In this document: positions 11,472-22,880 of the stretch, one piece after another
Layout of the letters: each line of letters starts with the position of its first letter
How positions within the stretch are numbered: the first letter of the stretch is position 1
NCBI GenBank assembly: GCA_964059195.1
Contig: CAXKWD010000013.1
Span: 25,706,611 to 25,770,610 of the forward strand
Direction of reading: 5' to 3'
DNA: 64,000 bases
Source: Ectobius pallidus
Lineage: Eukaryota; Arthropoda; Insecta; Blattodea; Ectobiidae
The notes under the pieces: model-generated
Seen by the model: the letters and a program-made list of their open reading frames with translations, nothing else
Databases searched by the model: none
Told to the model about the DNA's origin: nothing
Made by a program: the position numbers and the translations under genes

Positions 11472-11594
11472 GTTCGTAATGTGGTTAGTAGTAGGCCTAC
11501 TTTAGGTACCAGGTAGGAATATAAATTATGCAAAATGTCAGTCATGTAATCATAGTATTCTTATGCATGTAGGCCTAAATTTTTCATGCTAGTT

Positions 11595-11782
11595 TTTAAT
11601 TGCAGAAATAAGAGGAAGCAGATGTTTTTGTATAAGACCTCGCTGAAAATTATACGAAAATGGATAAACAGACAAACAGATGATCTCCCACCATCTCCTA
11701 TCAAAACAGAATTGAGAAAGAACAAAATGCTACAGACGATTGTCTGTCGCAAGAACAAGAAGATAAATAGCATGGCTAATTA
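11595..11782 (+). pseudogene. possible later exon of the THAP gene
   Basis: An acceptor-like TTTTAATTGCAG ends just before an open stretch that is Lys/Arg-rich (RKQMFLYKTSLKIIRKW, LRKNKMLQTIVCRKNKK) and stops at TAA 11781-11783. THAP transposase-type proteins usually have a basic, coiled-coil segment after the zinc finger, so this may be the next exon of the fragment at 10828. No motif proves it. Confidence 0.3.
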
Positions 11783-12293
11783 AATTTCATATTTGAATAA
11801 AAGGAACTTCTAAGTAGGCCTACTGACTTAAAGTATTTTGAAATTTTATTTCAGTGGCTTCCCTTTGCGCTAGTCTACAGGAATTGTTAAAAAAAATAAT
11901 GTGATTTGTATCCAGTACAGTAACGGTAAAGTTGAAGGTCACGGTTTATACATTTCCAAAGCACTTAGAACAGATTTTGTCTATTCTCTTTATATATCGA
12001 AATCAAGTATAATATCGCAAAATGAAGGCTTATTGTGAAGTTATTTTAATATTTAAAATGCGAGTGTTTACAACTGTTTACCAATGTGCATTCACGCCTG
12101 ATTGAGATTAAAGAAATATTTTTACCAAACCATTACGATATGAAATTAGTTTTGTTATGTACTTAAAAAGCATCAAGTAGTTTATATTGAAACGTTTCAT
12201 TCATAAAAGTGTTTTAAAAACGCCAACATATCTTCATAATCCCATTAATACACATGAGTTTGTTAGAAGGAGATAAGGGATAGGAGCTAAATA

Positions 12294-13945
12294 GGGATGT
12301 AGCTCGCCAAACTTCTCCGACAGATAGCGTGGGTGTACTAGCCGGTATGCGCTAGCCGTTCGTCACTTGTTTTTCCAGTTTTCTTCTGCTGGCTTCATGC
12401 TTTTAAATGGCGCTCCAACTTCTCAGTCCGAAAAATATGTTCGTAATTTTATATTTTTATAGAGGACATGAGGCTACTATACGTACTTCCTTGTCTACTG
12501 GGCCCTTCTAGAATGTTAAAGTGTCAAAAATACGAAAGAAAAATCACAGCAGATAGGCTCTAAATAACACTAAAAAGGAAGGATTAACGAACAAATATTG
12601 TGAGATATTTCCGATACAGACGACATTATTTTGTACTCGACTTGCAGTAATATGTTATTAATGTGTGAATATTTATATGCAGTGCGGCGATTGGATATTC
12701 TTTAATTTTTATATTAATATTAAATTTGCCGTGAGCATCGAGAAGATGTTATGGGCCATTTAAAAATAGAGTAAATTACAATAAATAAATTAAAATTACT
12801 TATAGTAACGCAATGATAATTACAGTACATTGTGTTAGTTTTATACCTTTGTTAAACTGTATATTTCGTGCACCTTTATATTTAAAGACCACTTCCCTGT
12901 TTAATTTATTTAGTTATTTTAGGCCTATTTATTTTACTTTGCTGTATAAATATGTGTATGTTAGGCTACTGTAGCCTTCTATTGCATCTGATATCAAAAT
13001 ATAAATTCTGTGATTTCTAAATAGCCAACTTAGATTGACGGCCTCGAATAAAAATTGTGACAATAGCGTTGCCAATTTAATAGGCTACATAACTTAACGT
13101 ATGATAATTATTAAATTCTGCCTTTATAATCTGCTATGTCATGCAATGAAATATTCTTAACAATATTCTGTTTCATAACTACAAATGAAAATCATGTAAC
13201 GATGGTCTAGCATAACTTACCGATAATAAAAGGAATAAGAAAGAATGAGGAATGAGAAGAAGGAAAAAAAGGCCTAATCGATTCCCAAGTTCCCATCCTT
13301 TTTAACTACGAGGGACAAGAAAGGTAAGTTTTCGTGATGTAAACATATTTTAATATTTTGATTTTGAATACGTTTTTAATATGACAGTATAGGCTAAATA
13401 TGCATTTGATATAGAAAATAAATAATATTAAAAATGTCTGCGAATACACACCACATATTTCAGTGTTTATCACGTATATCAATTAGTATTTTACTGTCTG
13501 AACCCTAGAGGTATATTCCTTTAGTTACTTTGAATCATACCCAATCGCCAAATTAGCAGTACTGTATATAAATATTCATATCTGCATAACATTTTGTACG
13601 TCGGGAACATAGTAATGTAGTTAATAGCGGGCATTTCTCACAGTATTTGTCAGCTTATTCTTCTTTCTTTTCGACTTATATAGCGTCTATCTTTTGCAAT
13701 TTTTCTTTAAGACTTTTCACGTAAATATATTCTGGAAGTGTCCAGTATACAAAGAAATGCGCCTAGTAGCGTTTTACCCGCTACAAAAAAAGAAAAGTTC
13801 GAACGTATTTTTCAGTCTGCTAAGATGAATCGCCATTTAAAAGCATGGAACCAGCAGACAACAACTCGAAAAACAAGTGACGAACGGCTAGCGCATACCG
13901 GCTAGAGCAGTGGAGACATCTGTTGGTTCTAGTTCGCTACATCCC
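12294..13945. mobile_element. 1.65-kb TIR element with TA duplication
   Basis: The terminal inverted repeats are about 120 bp. The left end is GGGATGTAGC and the right end GCTACATCCC; both arms contain TAGCCGGTATGCGCTAGCC, GTTCGTCACTTGTTTTTC and CATGCTTTTAAATGGCG. TA lies directly outside each end (12292-12293 and 13946-13947), as in Tc1/mariner-like elements. No transposase frame is present, so it is non-autonomous. Confidence 0.8.
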
Positions 13946-14334
13946 TATTATACGTTCACTTTCATGGCGGACCGCGAACCCTGCCGTCACGATTTTTCAT
14001 CATGCAGTGCACGGAGGAAAGAATACATGGAGATGCCCTGAGACCGCAAGCGTGAAGCCAACTGTCCGAGCGTTTGGCCCTTAAGGGGGCGTGTCACTGT
14101 TTCACGTGTTTATGTTTATAGCTTGCACGGATAGCGTGGTTACTCGTCTTTGTTTACAGCAGCATATAAGAAGTTGCTGGTAAACCACCAGGTAGGAACT
14201 ACGACAGGAAATGGCCGCTATCAGCCATATCAATATTGTCAGTGTCCTCTTTAAAACAGATGACTGTGGATGTCATTAACACTACAACATTTTCTTTCTT
14301 TCTTTCTTTACCGTAGTTTCACCTCTCCCTTTTA

Positions 14335-14745
14335 GGATTTAAGCGACCCAAGCCGCCCGGGCCTTACAGGGCCGCGACCTGTCGGGAGAGGGATTATCTT
14401 TGAATCACATACATACTTTTTTGACCAGACAAGGACATGGAGGGCCTCCCCGGATGAGTGATCAGCCCAATGCCGGGGCCACCCCCGAGACAACACGAAC
14501 ACATAGGACGATACACACCATTCACACACACACTCACTCAGAACAAGGCGAGGATGAGGATGAAGATGATAATGACGGCCAGATGATATCCGGGGACCAC
14601 AAGGGCCTAAAGTTACCTGACATTTGTCTCATAGGTGAGGGAAACCCCGGAAAAAACCTCACCTAGGTAACTTGTCCCGACCAGGAATCGAACCCGGGCC
14701 CGCTGCGTGAGAGGATTGGACGTATCCCCTGAGCCACAGCGGTGG
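14335..14745 (-). mobile_element. tRNA-derived SINE, family 2
   Basis: On the - strand the head has an A-box-like GTGGCTCAGGGGATACG (about 14726-14743) and a B box GGTTCGATTCCTGG (about 14683-14697). It is followed by a GC-rich body (GGTGAGGTTTTTTCCGGGG, then GTCCCCGGATATCATC). The polymerase III promoter spacing is right for a tRNA-derived element; no cloverleaf was confirmed. The 65- and 88-codon frames here are accidental. Confidence 0.7.
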
Positions 14746-14845
14746 ACACTACAACATTTGAAAATGAAAATAGTTTATATTGACATTTCATCTTCGAGAT
14801 ATTCTTTAATTGACAGGGTAGTTATATGGTTATTTAACGATGGGG

Positions 14846-14973
14846 CAGGGGCGCCCCTAGGCAGAGAAAAATATTTTTGCCTCCTTATTTTCACACGAAT
14901 GTACCACAAAGTAACCTACAATAAACATTATTGTAACTGAAATAGTAGGCTAATAATAATAATAATAATAATA

Positions 14974-15017
<44 letters not shown>

Positions 15018-15279
15018 GTAAATACGACTGAAGCCTACAGACAAATAACTAAATAAATAAACAGGTGCATGTTGAACTCACCAAACTGAAGTCAGGCAAC
15101 GAGTGGTTTGAGTGTATTGGTGTCATTGTTTTTCATTTTTATTTCATTGTGTGTTACATTAGTTTACTATTTTGAAGAGTTATGAACAAAATGTTTAATG
15201 TTAAAAAAAGTAAGAGCCTAAAAGCCGCCCCTTCAAATCTGCCGCCCTAGGCGTCTGCCTAGGCTTAAATGCGGCACTG
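14846..15279. mobile_element. hAT-type MITE with 8-bp duplication CGATGGGG
   Basis: Ends CAGGGGCGCCCCTAGGCAG (left) and the complement of CAGTGCCGCATTTAAGCC (right) are flanked by CGATGGGG at 14838-14845 and 15280-15287. The interior is non-coding and has an (AAT)n microsatellite at 14949-15012. Confidence 0.8.
14949..15012. repeat. (AAT)n microsatellite
   Basis: An AAT run with one AGT interruption, inside the MITE at 14846-15279. Confidence 0.95.
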
Positions 15280-15289
15280 CGATGGGGAT

Positions 15290-16150
15290 ATATTATATAG
15301 GCCTATAGATCTATGAAGAAGAGAGAATTTTTATCTCCGAAAAGTCATCTTTAGATTACCGGCACAGTTATGAATATTCAGAAAGAAACAAGCTTGGTAT
15401 CGTGAAATTCATTAACAGATTAGACTGAATTAGGCCTAAATATATTTAAAATAGTTCTGTGAATTGAGGTTGTGTGTTTCACTGGTGAATTTGGTGTGCA
15501 TTTTTTGTCTTGTTTTTAATTCAATAATAGAACAGACTGAAGTAGGTCTATCTAATATATTTCCGATATATTTAGAGTTCCGATAGTTTGACTAATCATT
15601 TAGTCTTATTTTATTTAATACTTTGAATAGAAAAATCATAGTAGGCCTAACATAAACTATTGTATCTCCGAAATTCATGTTGTTTAGGCCTAAGTGGTTA
15701 AGTGATGTACATAAAGACAAAACTAGACAAGTAGATAAGTTTCATGTAGAGAATTGTCATCACTTGCGCCACCATTCCATATGTATGTGCCCTGTGGCTC
15801 TGCAGCGATCTGTCAAAGTGCTGGAGCTGCGATCAGTAAAGATGATGTTGCGAGCTATGGACATTGTAGTTAGGTGTATGGTGTGTGCGTTTCAAATAAT
15901 TGAATAACATCACGTGATAATCTGAAGGGTTAATTCATGTCACTTTCTGAATCATGTGTTTTTTGTTTTTGTTTTGTAGGTACATAAAATTTATACCTGT
16001 ATGTAACTTCCAAAAGGATATGTTTTTAATATCCAGTTTTTCGTGGAGAACTCTTGTTTTAAGCCACCCAAAGATAAAATATGTTTTAAAAATGAGATAG
16101 AGCAATACCAAGGAGAGGATGATTCATTTTGGTTGGCTTTTCCCAATCAC
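15290..16150. other. intergenic, no clear gene
   Basis: AT-rich, with several AGGCCTA words. A frame at 15677-15907 has Cys/His-rich text (CHHLRHHSICMCP) that might be debris of the same Cys-rich family seen just to the right, but I cannot align it. Confidence 0.3.
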
Positions 16151-16154
16151 TATA

Positions 16155-16439
16155 TCGTGCAAGTGTAGAAAGGGTTGAGCCATATCTGACATCAACTGTT
16201 CCACAATTTGCAAAGGGCAAGCTTGTACCAACTCTCCGGAGGAAGATGACATCACTGCAAACTCATCCAACCAAGAGGATGAAATAGATATTATGGAGGC
16301 GGTAATTTCTGAGGAAGTTGATTTACTGCAGGAAGAACGTGAACCGGTGCAAGTGGACAAAAGTGGCAGTGAACACACTGACATTGATGTTTATAACACT
16401 CCTTCCTTCAACACCCCCCAAAAAGTAAAATCTATGTAA
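16155..16439 (+). pseudogene. Cys-rich (CXC-like) C-terminal exon of an Academ-like transposon protein
   Basis: Reading from 16155, the frame gives SCKCRKG, a stop codon, then INCSTICKGQACTNSPEEDD and an acidic tail to TAA near 16439. This matches the arrangement in the tails at 33354-33701 (-) and 35023-35151 (+): SCKCKMGC...CSC...CKG...C, then an acidic Ser/Glu/Asp stretch. It is therefore a third, diverged and broken copy of that family, truncated upstream. The Cys cluster resembles tesmin/TSO1 CXC repeats, which bind zinc and DNA; function here is inferred only. Confidence 0.6.
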
Positions 16440-18881
16440 CCACTCCTTTAATGTATGTAACATCATTTCAGCTCCATTTTTCTCAATATATCCATAATAA
16501 ACGCCTGAAATAATGACAAAAACATCGTGAAGGTCTCAATAAATTAAATATATGATGATATATGGTTATATGTAATTATATATAATTACATTTATATTTA
16601 TAACAGTACCTGTAATTATATATAGTTATATACAATTATATATATATACACATATACAGTGATGGGAAAATTACAAAAAAATAGTAATTGGGCTGAATTA
16701 CAATTACTTGAGAAAAATTTTACTTAATTACAATTAAAAATTACTTTACAAATTGGCAGTACCTAAAAATTCCTTCTTTTTTAGGGGGCACAAAAAAGTA
16801 ATCAGTAAAATTACAATTACTTTACAAAATGGCAGGACCGGTACCTAATTTTTTTATTTTTGGGGGGGGGCACAAGGGCAGAAACTATTGGGCCATTCAG
16901 CTAATAAAGTTCCTTGGGACGTTACAAAGTCTAAAATATTAATGACCAAACAATCAAAACAGATCAATACCAATATTTCCATACACATTGAGTAAGTTTT
17001 GTTAATATTACCTCTAACCTGGATATTAGTTGTGACGATGTTAGCCTATAGCAATTGAGAATGAGAAGAAAATTTCAAAATATACTTAAATAAGAAATGT
17101 TCTTACTGAAAACATTTTAACTGACAAAAGGTTTGAGAAAAAACAAACATAGGGTGCATTTTTCGTTCTTTTTTAAACCGAATCTGGAAATTGCTTCAGC
17201 TTCACTGGGGTTAAAAAGAAGGCCATGACAGTTCATGTAGCAAAACCCATAAAGTGACATTTACAATTGTGAAACCCGCAACACGTAATATTGCAGTATC
17301 ACAATATATTAGATTTGATCAAATTAGAAAAAGACAAATACCGGGATCCAGAATCCTACTATCAGAATTATATGTGAATATAAATCACTGGTCCTCATAC
17401 AGCATAAATGAATTTTCAATGCCAGAGGCAGTATTTTCATCAGAGCCTCTAATGCTCGGTAATTAACTTTGAAGTTGAGGTTACCCTAGTAGCACACTTC
17501 GTTGGCCCAACGGATGGATTTGGTTGGCATGGAAGGGATATGTTGGGATAAGGTTAGTTGTAATTTCCTCGGTTCTGCCAACGCATTTATTGGTATGGCT
17601 CTCGCGCACATCCTACCGTTGGGTTATGGTTGTTGGGCCAACGCTTTTCTCTGTGTGGCTCTCCCTACCGTTGGGTTTATGGTTGTCGGCCCAACAATAT
17701 TTCGTTGGAATAATCCTGCTTACGTTCTTCGGAAATTTCCGGCATAGCTCGTTGGTCATCGGAACCTGGACGAACGGACGAACCACGCAAACATTCGTAT
17801 AACCGTCAATCGCCATCTTGATTGTATTAAGGAAAACGCCGAATGATATTTGATTCTCATTCTTTTACATAATATTAGGTAAGCCTTTGGTTTTTCTCTG
17901 AATATATAAGTTATCATTTTTACACAATACTGTATTATGAGTGTTGCATGAAATACAGCCTCTAAAAAATAAATAGGCCTATCATTTATAGGCTATTCTA
18001 AATTTACATTATAATTGTTGAGGTACCTTTATTTGTTTCAGATGATTTACTGAAATCAAGGCAGAAGGAAATCAAAGCAGAGGAGGAGCATAAGCAACGA
18101 GATTCCAACTAAATTGGAACAGTTCTCAAGATCAATTGGGATTTTCAAGATTTCAAACCTGCATATATGGAGCATGCAGTTATGTGTCACAATCAAGTAT
18201 TTCGATTTATTATACCGTGCATGTTACAGTAGGCCTTAGTATTTCATGTAAACGCATGTTATATAAATTTATGTAAGTCTTTCCACGTTATGCCCTCATT
18301 ATATAGTCTAAGAAATCCAGTAAATTGATTCTTGATTCTTGATTCAGGGAATGTTGCCAGTAACATTTAATTATGATGTCTATATATTCTCATATAAGTT
18401 ATAATGTGCACTTTTAGCCTTTAATTGCCGGTACTTTGATTAATTAATTTGTTACCCAGTTGTCTTGTGACCAATTATGCCATCATTATTAAGCTCTATC
18501 CACAATGTGCAGTTGGCCGCTTGAAAGCTGCAGTTAACATTGAGGTTAGGGAAACATTTTACAGTACAAATAATGGGAAGGAATCGATTTATAGTGCACA
18601 ATATGTAGGCTATAATAAACACATCTTGCTTTTATTGGTAACCTAATCTATTTCTTTGCACTAGTAAATAATTTTCAATCTCGTAATATGTAACTTGCAG
18701 TTGGTAGTCGAATATGAATTTCTCGACTGCCAAATACCAACTGCTGACTGCAACTGTACTTTGTGAATGGCGTACATTACTCACCACATGTTTTACTTTG
18801 ACTACCAACTACAGGCTGCCAACTGCACATTGTGGATAGAGCTTTAGGCCTAATACGTTAGTTATATAATCAACTCTTTTG

Positions 18882-19182
18882 GATGGTGTGTATGATCGCT
18901 GGTATTTTAGCACTGCTTTCTTTTAACCTTTCATAATCCAATTTTCTGGGGATTATCTTACGTTCTAATAATTGCATTCGTATTTCAGCCTTAATTTGGA
19001 ATGTTGCTTCCACAGGAAGGTGCTTTCTAATTACAACATTTCTTAGCACCTTTGTCACACCTTTTTCTAGACCCTTCATGTTGCTGAAGAATAGATCTAT
19101 TAAGCTACTTCCATTTGGTCCTATGTAAGTCTTTTCATTTTTGTCATTTAGCAGTGACATCCCTGCGAACTTCATATTATTA
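18882..19182 (-). pseudogene. LINE endonuclease fragment, antisense, flanked by a 12-bp duplication
   Basis: The - strand encodes a piece of an AP-endonuclease-like (EEP) domain: YIGPNGSSLIDLFFSN, then VIRKHLPVEATFQ, both typical of the C-terminal part of LINE endonucleases. The insert is bounded by ATAATCAACTCT on both sides (about 18868-18879 and 19184-19195). An ATTATTATTA tract lies at the right end, so the 3' tail points right while the coding sense points left, as in a twin-primed or rearranged insertion. It is a fragment only. Confidence 0.65.
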
Positions 19183-19899
19183 TTATAATCAACTCTACCA
19201 AGTAACTTTCATTCTATTTGCCTGTATAAAAAAACATAGTTCATGACAGGGTTAAAAATGCATTTACATTATGTTTGAATAACCGTCTAAATCTGATTAG
19301 CTTAACTTGATTGCTAGAATGCTTTTCCATCAAATTGTTTCATCTATCCCTATAGGCCTATATGTGCACTTAATAGATTAGGTTATTTAAAACATCTTTA
19401 CGAAATCATGTAAAGTCTCTTCACAAATTTCTAAAGAATTCTATCTGTTCTATTCATAATTTAGGCTTACATTCTGTCACAATTTTGGTTATAACCCCAA
19501 TAGGCTACAGTTTGTAGAATTCAATTTAAAATTAACTCTAAAATGTTGTGTGTACGCCTAATCAATTTCGCTGATGATCTTAACATCAGTCTTTGTAAAA
19601 GTAAAATATTACTAGATTGTGGAATAAAATGGGAATAATGGAACTTTGTGCCCCACGCGTTCCCCTTTCCACTCGCCTGGCTGCTTCCTGCATGCCACCT
19701 GCAACGCTTCCCCGCAGGTCATGCCGTCATGCCTGTAGCCGCTGCTCAACACTGGTAATGCGTAATTGCGATTGGCATGTCACCTAATATTTCACAATAA
19801 AAATAAAATACCCTTGCACCTTGCATTCAACCCAATTCTGTACTAATTCCATCCTACTATCTCCCACAAATCCTATTTCCCTTAAATCTATCCTAGTAT

Positions 19900-20175
19900 T
19901 TCTTTCCACCTAGTCTAAGTCTTCCAAGTGGTCATTTCCCTTTGGGTCTCCCACTCAGCATTTTTTAGGTGTCTTTCCTCCCCCCATACGCACAACATGT
20001 TTAGCCCATTTCATTCCCTGTGATTTAATTTCCCTTACTATATCTGGTGGCGAGTACAGATTATAAAGCTCGTCGTTATGCAGTTTCCTCCAGTCCCCAT
20101 TTTCATCTCTCCCATAGGCCCAAATATTTTCCTAAGCAGCCTGTTTTCGAACACACTCAGATTATGTTACAAACT
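19900..20175 (-). pseudogene. LINE ORF2 C-terminal fragment
   Basis: The - strand starts LSVFENRLLRKIFGP (from about 20168), then shifts frame through text corresponding to GTGGNCITT-type debris of DENGDWRKLHN. It is the same LINE class as 10345-10640. It is broken by frameshifts and stops and lies inside the 4.7-kb TIR element. Confidence 0.7.
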
Positions 20176-20729
20176 GTATCTTACAATCAAAATTGTAATT
20201 GAATGTAAATTAAGAATATAATAGCCTAGATAGAATTATTATGAATAACTATGTTTTTAAATTATACAGGCAAATAGAATGGAAGTTACTTGATAGAGTT
20301 GATTATATTTCTAACGTATAGGCCTTATAATGGTGATTCTATAACTGGTCACAAGACAGCTGGATAACAAATTAAGTAATCACAGTAGGCTAAAAGATTG
20401 CACATTGTTACTTATATGAGAATATAAAGATTAACACCATATAATATTGGAAACGTTAATGGTAACATTCTTGGATTTCCTAGACTATATTGAGGGCATA
20501 AGGTGGAAAGATCAACTTACATAAATCAACTATTCTCACATTGCTTAAAAATGAAGTTTATTAATACATGTTATGTAGTTCATAATATATATATATCTGA
20601 CTTATCCATAACTTGTAAAGCAGCAATAACAATAAACTATTCATTATTCATTTCTCTGAATTTTATTTAGCCAAGATTCTTCCTTATGTTATACCATGTA
20701 TCACCATTTTTCTGAGATATAGAATTCTG

Positions 20730-20892
20730 GACCAGGGTGCACATAGCCTCATGAAGACGAGGAGCCACTTGATAAAGAAATAGCGGTTTCAGTCATGAAG
20801 ACCACCATCTGCCAATGTAGAAAAATGGAGGAAGAAGATTCAACATGGGTAGTAGGCCTTGTCCCCTCATGGGATGAAGTTCTCGACCATTA
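20730..20892 (+). mobile_element. SINE family 1, 5'-truncated copy
   Basis: Matches the body of the SINE at 3982-4312: GGGTGCACATAGCCTCATGA, GGAGCCACTTGATA, TAGCGGTTTCAGTCATG, then GTAGTAGGCCTTGTCCC. The tRNA-like head is missing. A MITE is inserted at its right end (20899). Confidence 0.7.
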
Positions 20893-20898
20893 GTATTA

Positions 20899-21397
20899 CA
20901 GTGCTTTCACTGTATGACTTGGCCGGCAATCGCACAGGCCGACTATCCGTGACTCGTGTATCAAGCGCCCAAGTGATGCCTCGTTGTCTCACCGCTGAAG
21001 TCTAGCATGTGATCTGATTGCGTTCACACGTGAATAATTATTACATCAGTGTTTGTGTTTTTTTATGGTTAAAGTAGTTTTTAGTTTTGCTTGAAGTGTT
21101 TTAAAAATGCCACGACATAATTATACATTAGAACTACTGTGTGTGAATAGCAAATTCCTCAAAAGGTGCCGTAGATGTAATGATGCAGAAGGACGGCATT
21201 TCCAACATCTCCTGTGATAAGGTAAGTTTGTATTTTTATTTTATATTATCATATTTTATTGTGAATACAATTACGGAAATATATACGATTCCTCGGGAGT
21301 ACCGTGATATGTCACGCGCCTGGCCCCGCATGCGGTTTATCTGTGACGGTGGAGCGGCCTGTGCAATTGCCGGCCAAGTCGTATAGTGAAAGCACTG
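20899..21397. mobile_element. MITE with about 45-bp TIRs and TA duplication
   Basis: Left arm CAGTGCTTTCACTGTATGAC followed by TTGGCCGGCAATCGCACAGG; the right arm is its near-perfect complement ending at 21397. TA lies outside both ends (20897-20898 and 21398-21399). At 499 bp it is non-coding, Tc1/mariner-like by its target site. Confidence 0.75.
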
Positions 21398-21409
21398 TAT
21401 AACCATCAA

Positions 21410-21935
21410 TAAGCCATCCAAATCCAATGATTTCCCTATATTCCTCCATTAGGTTCTGCTTTTTGTCTTGGTTTCATGTTTATTTTATCATAATTAGGTA
21501 GTTGATAAAATATTTTCCTCAGCAACTGCAATTTAAGAATGATTAGCAAGTCCATGCAAATCTTTCGCACTTCGCCCCTTTTGATAGGTGCCCAAGAAAA
21601 CTTGGCATTTACCTAACTAATAAATTCATTCTTATACATTCACAAAATACAGTATACGGTTGAATTAAGAGCAACATATGAACTGTATACTGTGTTTTGT
21701 GAATCTGTATGAGTGAATTTATTAGTTAGCTAAATACTTGGTTTTCTTGGACTATTATCAAAAGGGGTGAAGTGCGAAAGATTTGCATGGATTTATAAGT
21801 CATTCTTAAATTGCAGTTGCTGGGGTAAATATTTTATCAACTACCTAATTGTGACAAAATAAACATGAAACCAAGGCAAAAAGCAGAACCCAATGGAGGA
21901 ATGTAGGGAAATCGTTGGATTTTCGTTGGCTTATG
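21410..21935. repeat. long palindrome with about 260-bp arms
   Basis: The arms 21410-21660 and 21685-21935 are near-perfect reverse complements (for example TTCTGCTTTTTG..CTTGGTT and CAACTGCAATTTAAGAATGA), meeting near 21673 in a TATACGG/CTGTATAC centre. The right arm continues into the right end of the 4.7-kb element, so the left arm is an inverted partial copy of that end. Confidence 0.85.
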
Positions 21936-22880
21936 GATGGAATTATGTTGGAATTCGGATGGCAACAGTTGGCATTCTGTTGGCATTACAATGATGGCCC
22001 AACAGATCGCCAACGAACATTCCCAACTGTTGGGATTTTGTTGGATATTGGTTGGCTACAGTTGGCAATTGGTTGGGTAAAATTCACTTTGCCAACGGAA
22101 CCCCGACGGACATTCCTAACCGTTGACCAACGAAACATGGCGATCGTTTCCCAACATTGGCCCAACGATCTGTGCTACTAGGGTAGTTTGAGCTTAGTTT
22201 TATAATGTGGAACACGTAACCTTCTTTTCCAAGAAAGGGATATAAATAAATTTTATAGGCTGAGAACAGCAATTTTAATTTCTTGAACACGTTTTGAAAT
22301 AAATGGAAACCATACAGAAATCTAATTAAATGTAGTATCGCTCCCCGTAAATTGCTCTGACTGTGGTCGCCATTAAAAAAAACACACACACACACACAAA
22401 ATACTTTCGACTTTCGCTCATCTCAGCTGATGTCGCGTCGCCACGTTTTTCCGCAGAAATGCTGACTTGCCATGTCGAATGTCACGTCACTGCTTTAAAT
22501 CGCTACAGTTTCGCCGCAGCAAAGTAGTGTAAAAAAAAGAACGGCTGATAGCCCATGCAGCAAAACCCGTAAAACCAGCTCTGACTTAGCTTCACCACCG
22601 ATGCAGCGACCTTACAGCTGTAATGCGGTTTATGTTCGCTTTAAAAAGAACGCAAAATTTATCACCGCTGCAGCGACTGCCAGCAAGTAGAAAAAAGCAA
22701 CATTGCCAAATTCTCAATTCGATACTTTTCAATTACTAAAATGTAACGATTACTCAAAAGTAACGATTACAATTTTATTTCCAGAAGTAAATTACCAGTA
22801 AAAATTACATTTTTTAAAAAGTAACGATTACAAGTAAATGGGACCAAAAAAGGAATCGTTACTGTAATCCGATTACTTTT

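Larger units (their letters stand above)
17484..22183. mobile_element. 4.7-kb TIR element, CCCTAGTAGCACA ends, nested in the hAT
   Basis: Left end CCCTAGTAGCACACTTCGTT and right end complementary (TGTGCTACTAGGG at 22171-22183). TA lies immediately outside both ends (17482-17483 and 22184-22185). The terminal about 300 bp on each side are crowded with GTTGGC/GCCAAC and CCCAACG/CGTTGGG words. The interior contains an inverted pair (18230-18860 plus 19190-19260 against 20250-20580) and other nested elements; no transposase is recognisable. Two partial relatives lie at 25930-26614 and 26615-27273. Confidence 0.8.

Noticed and set aside
13910..14250. promoter-like GC-richer stretch
   Set aside because: No exon, TATA-initiator pair or open frame follows in a convincing arrangement.
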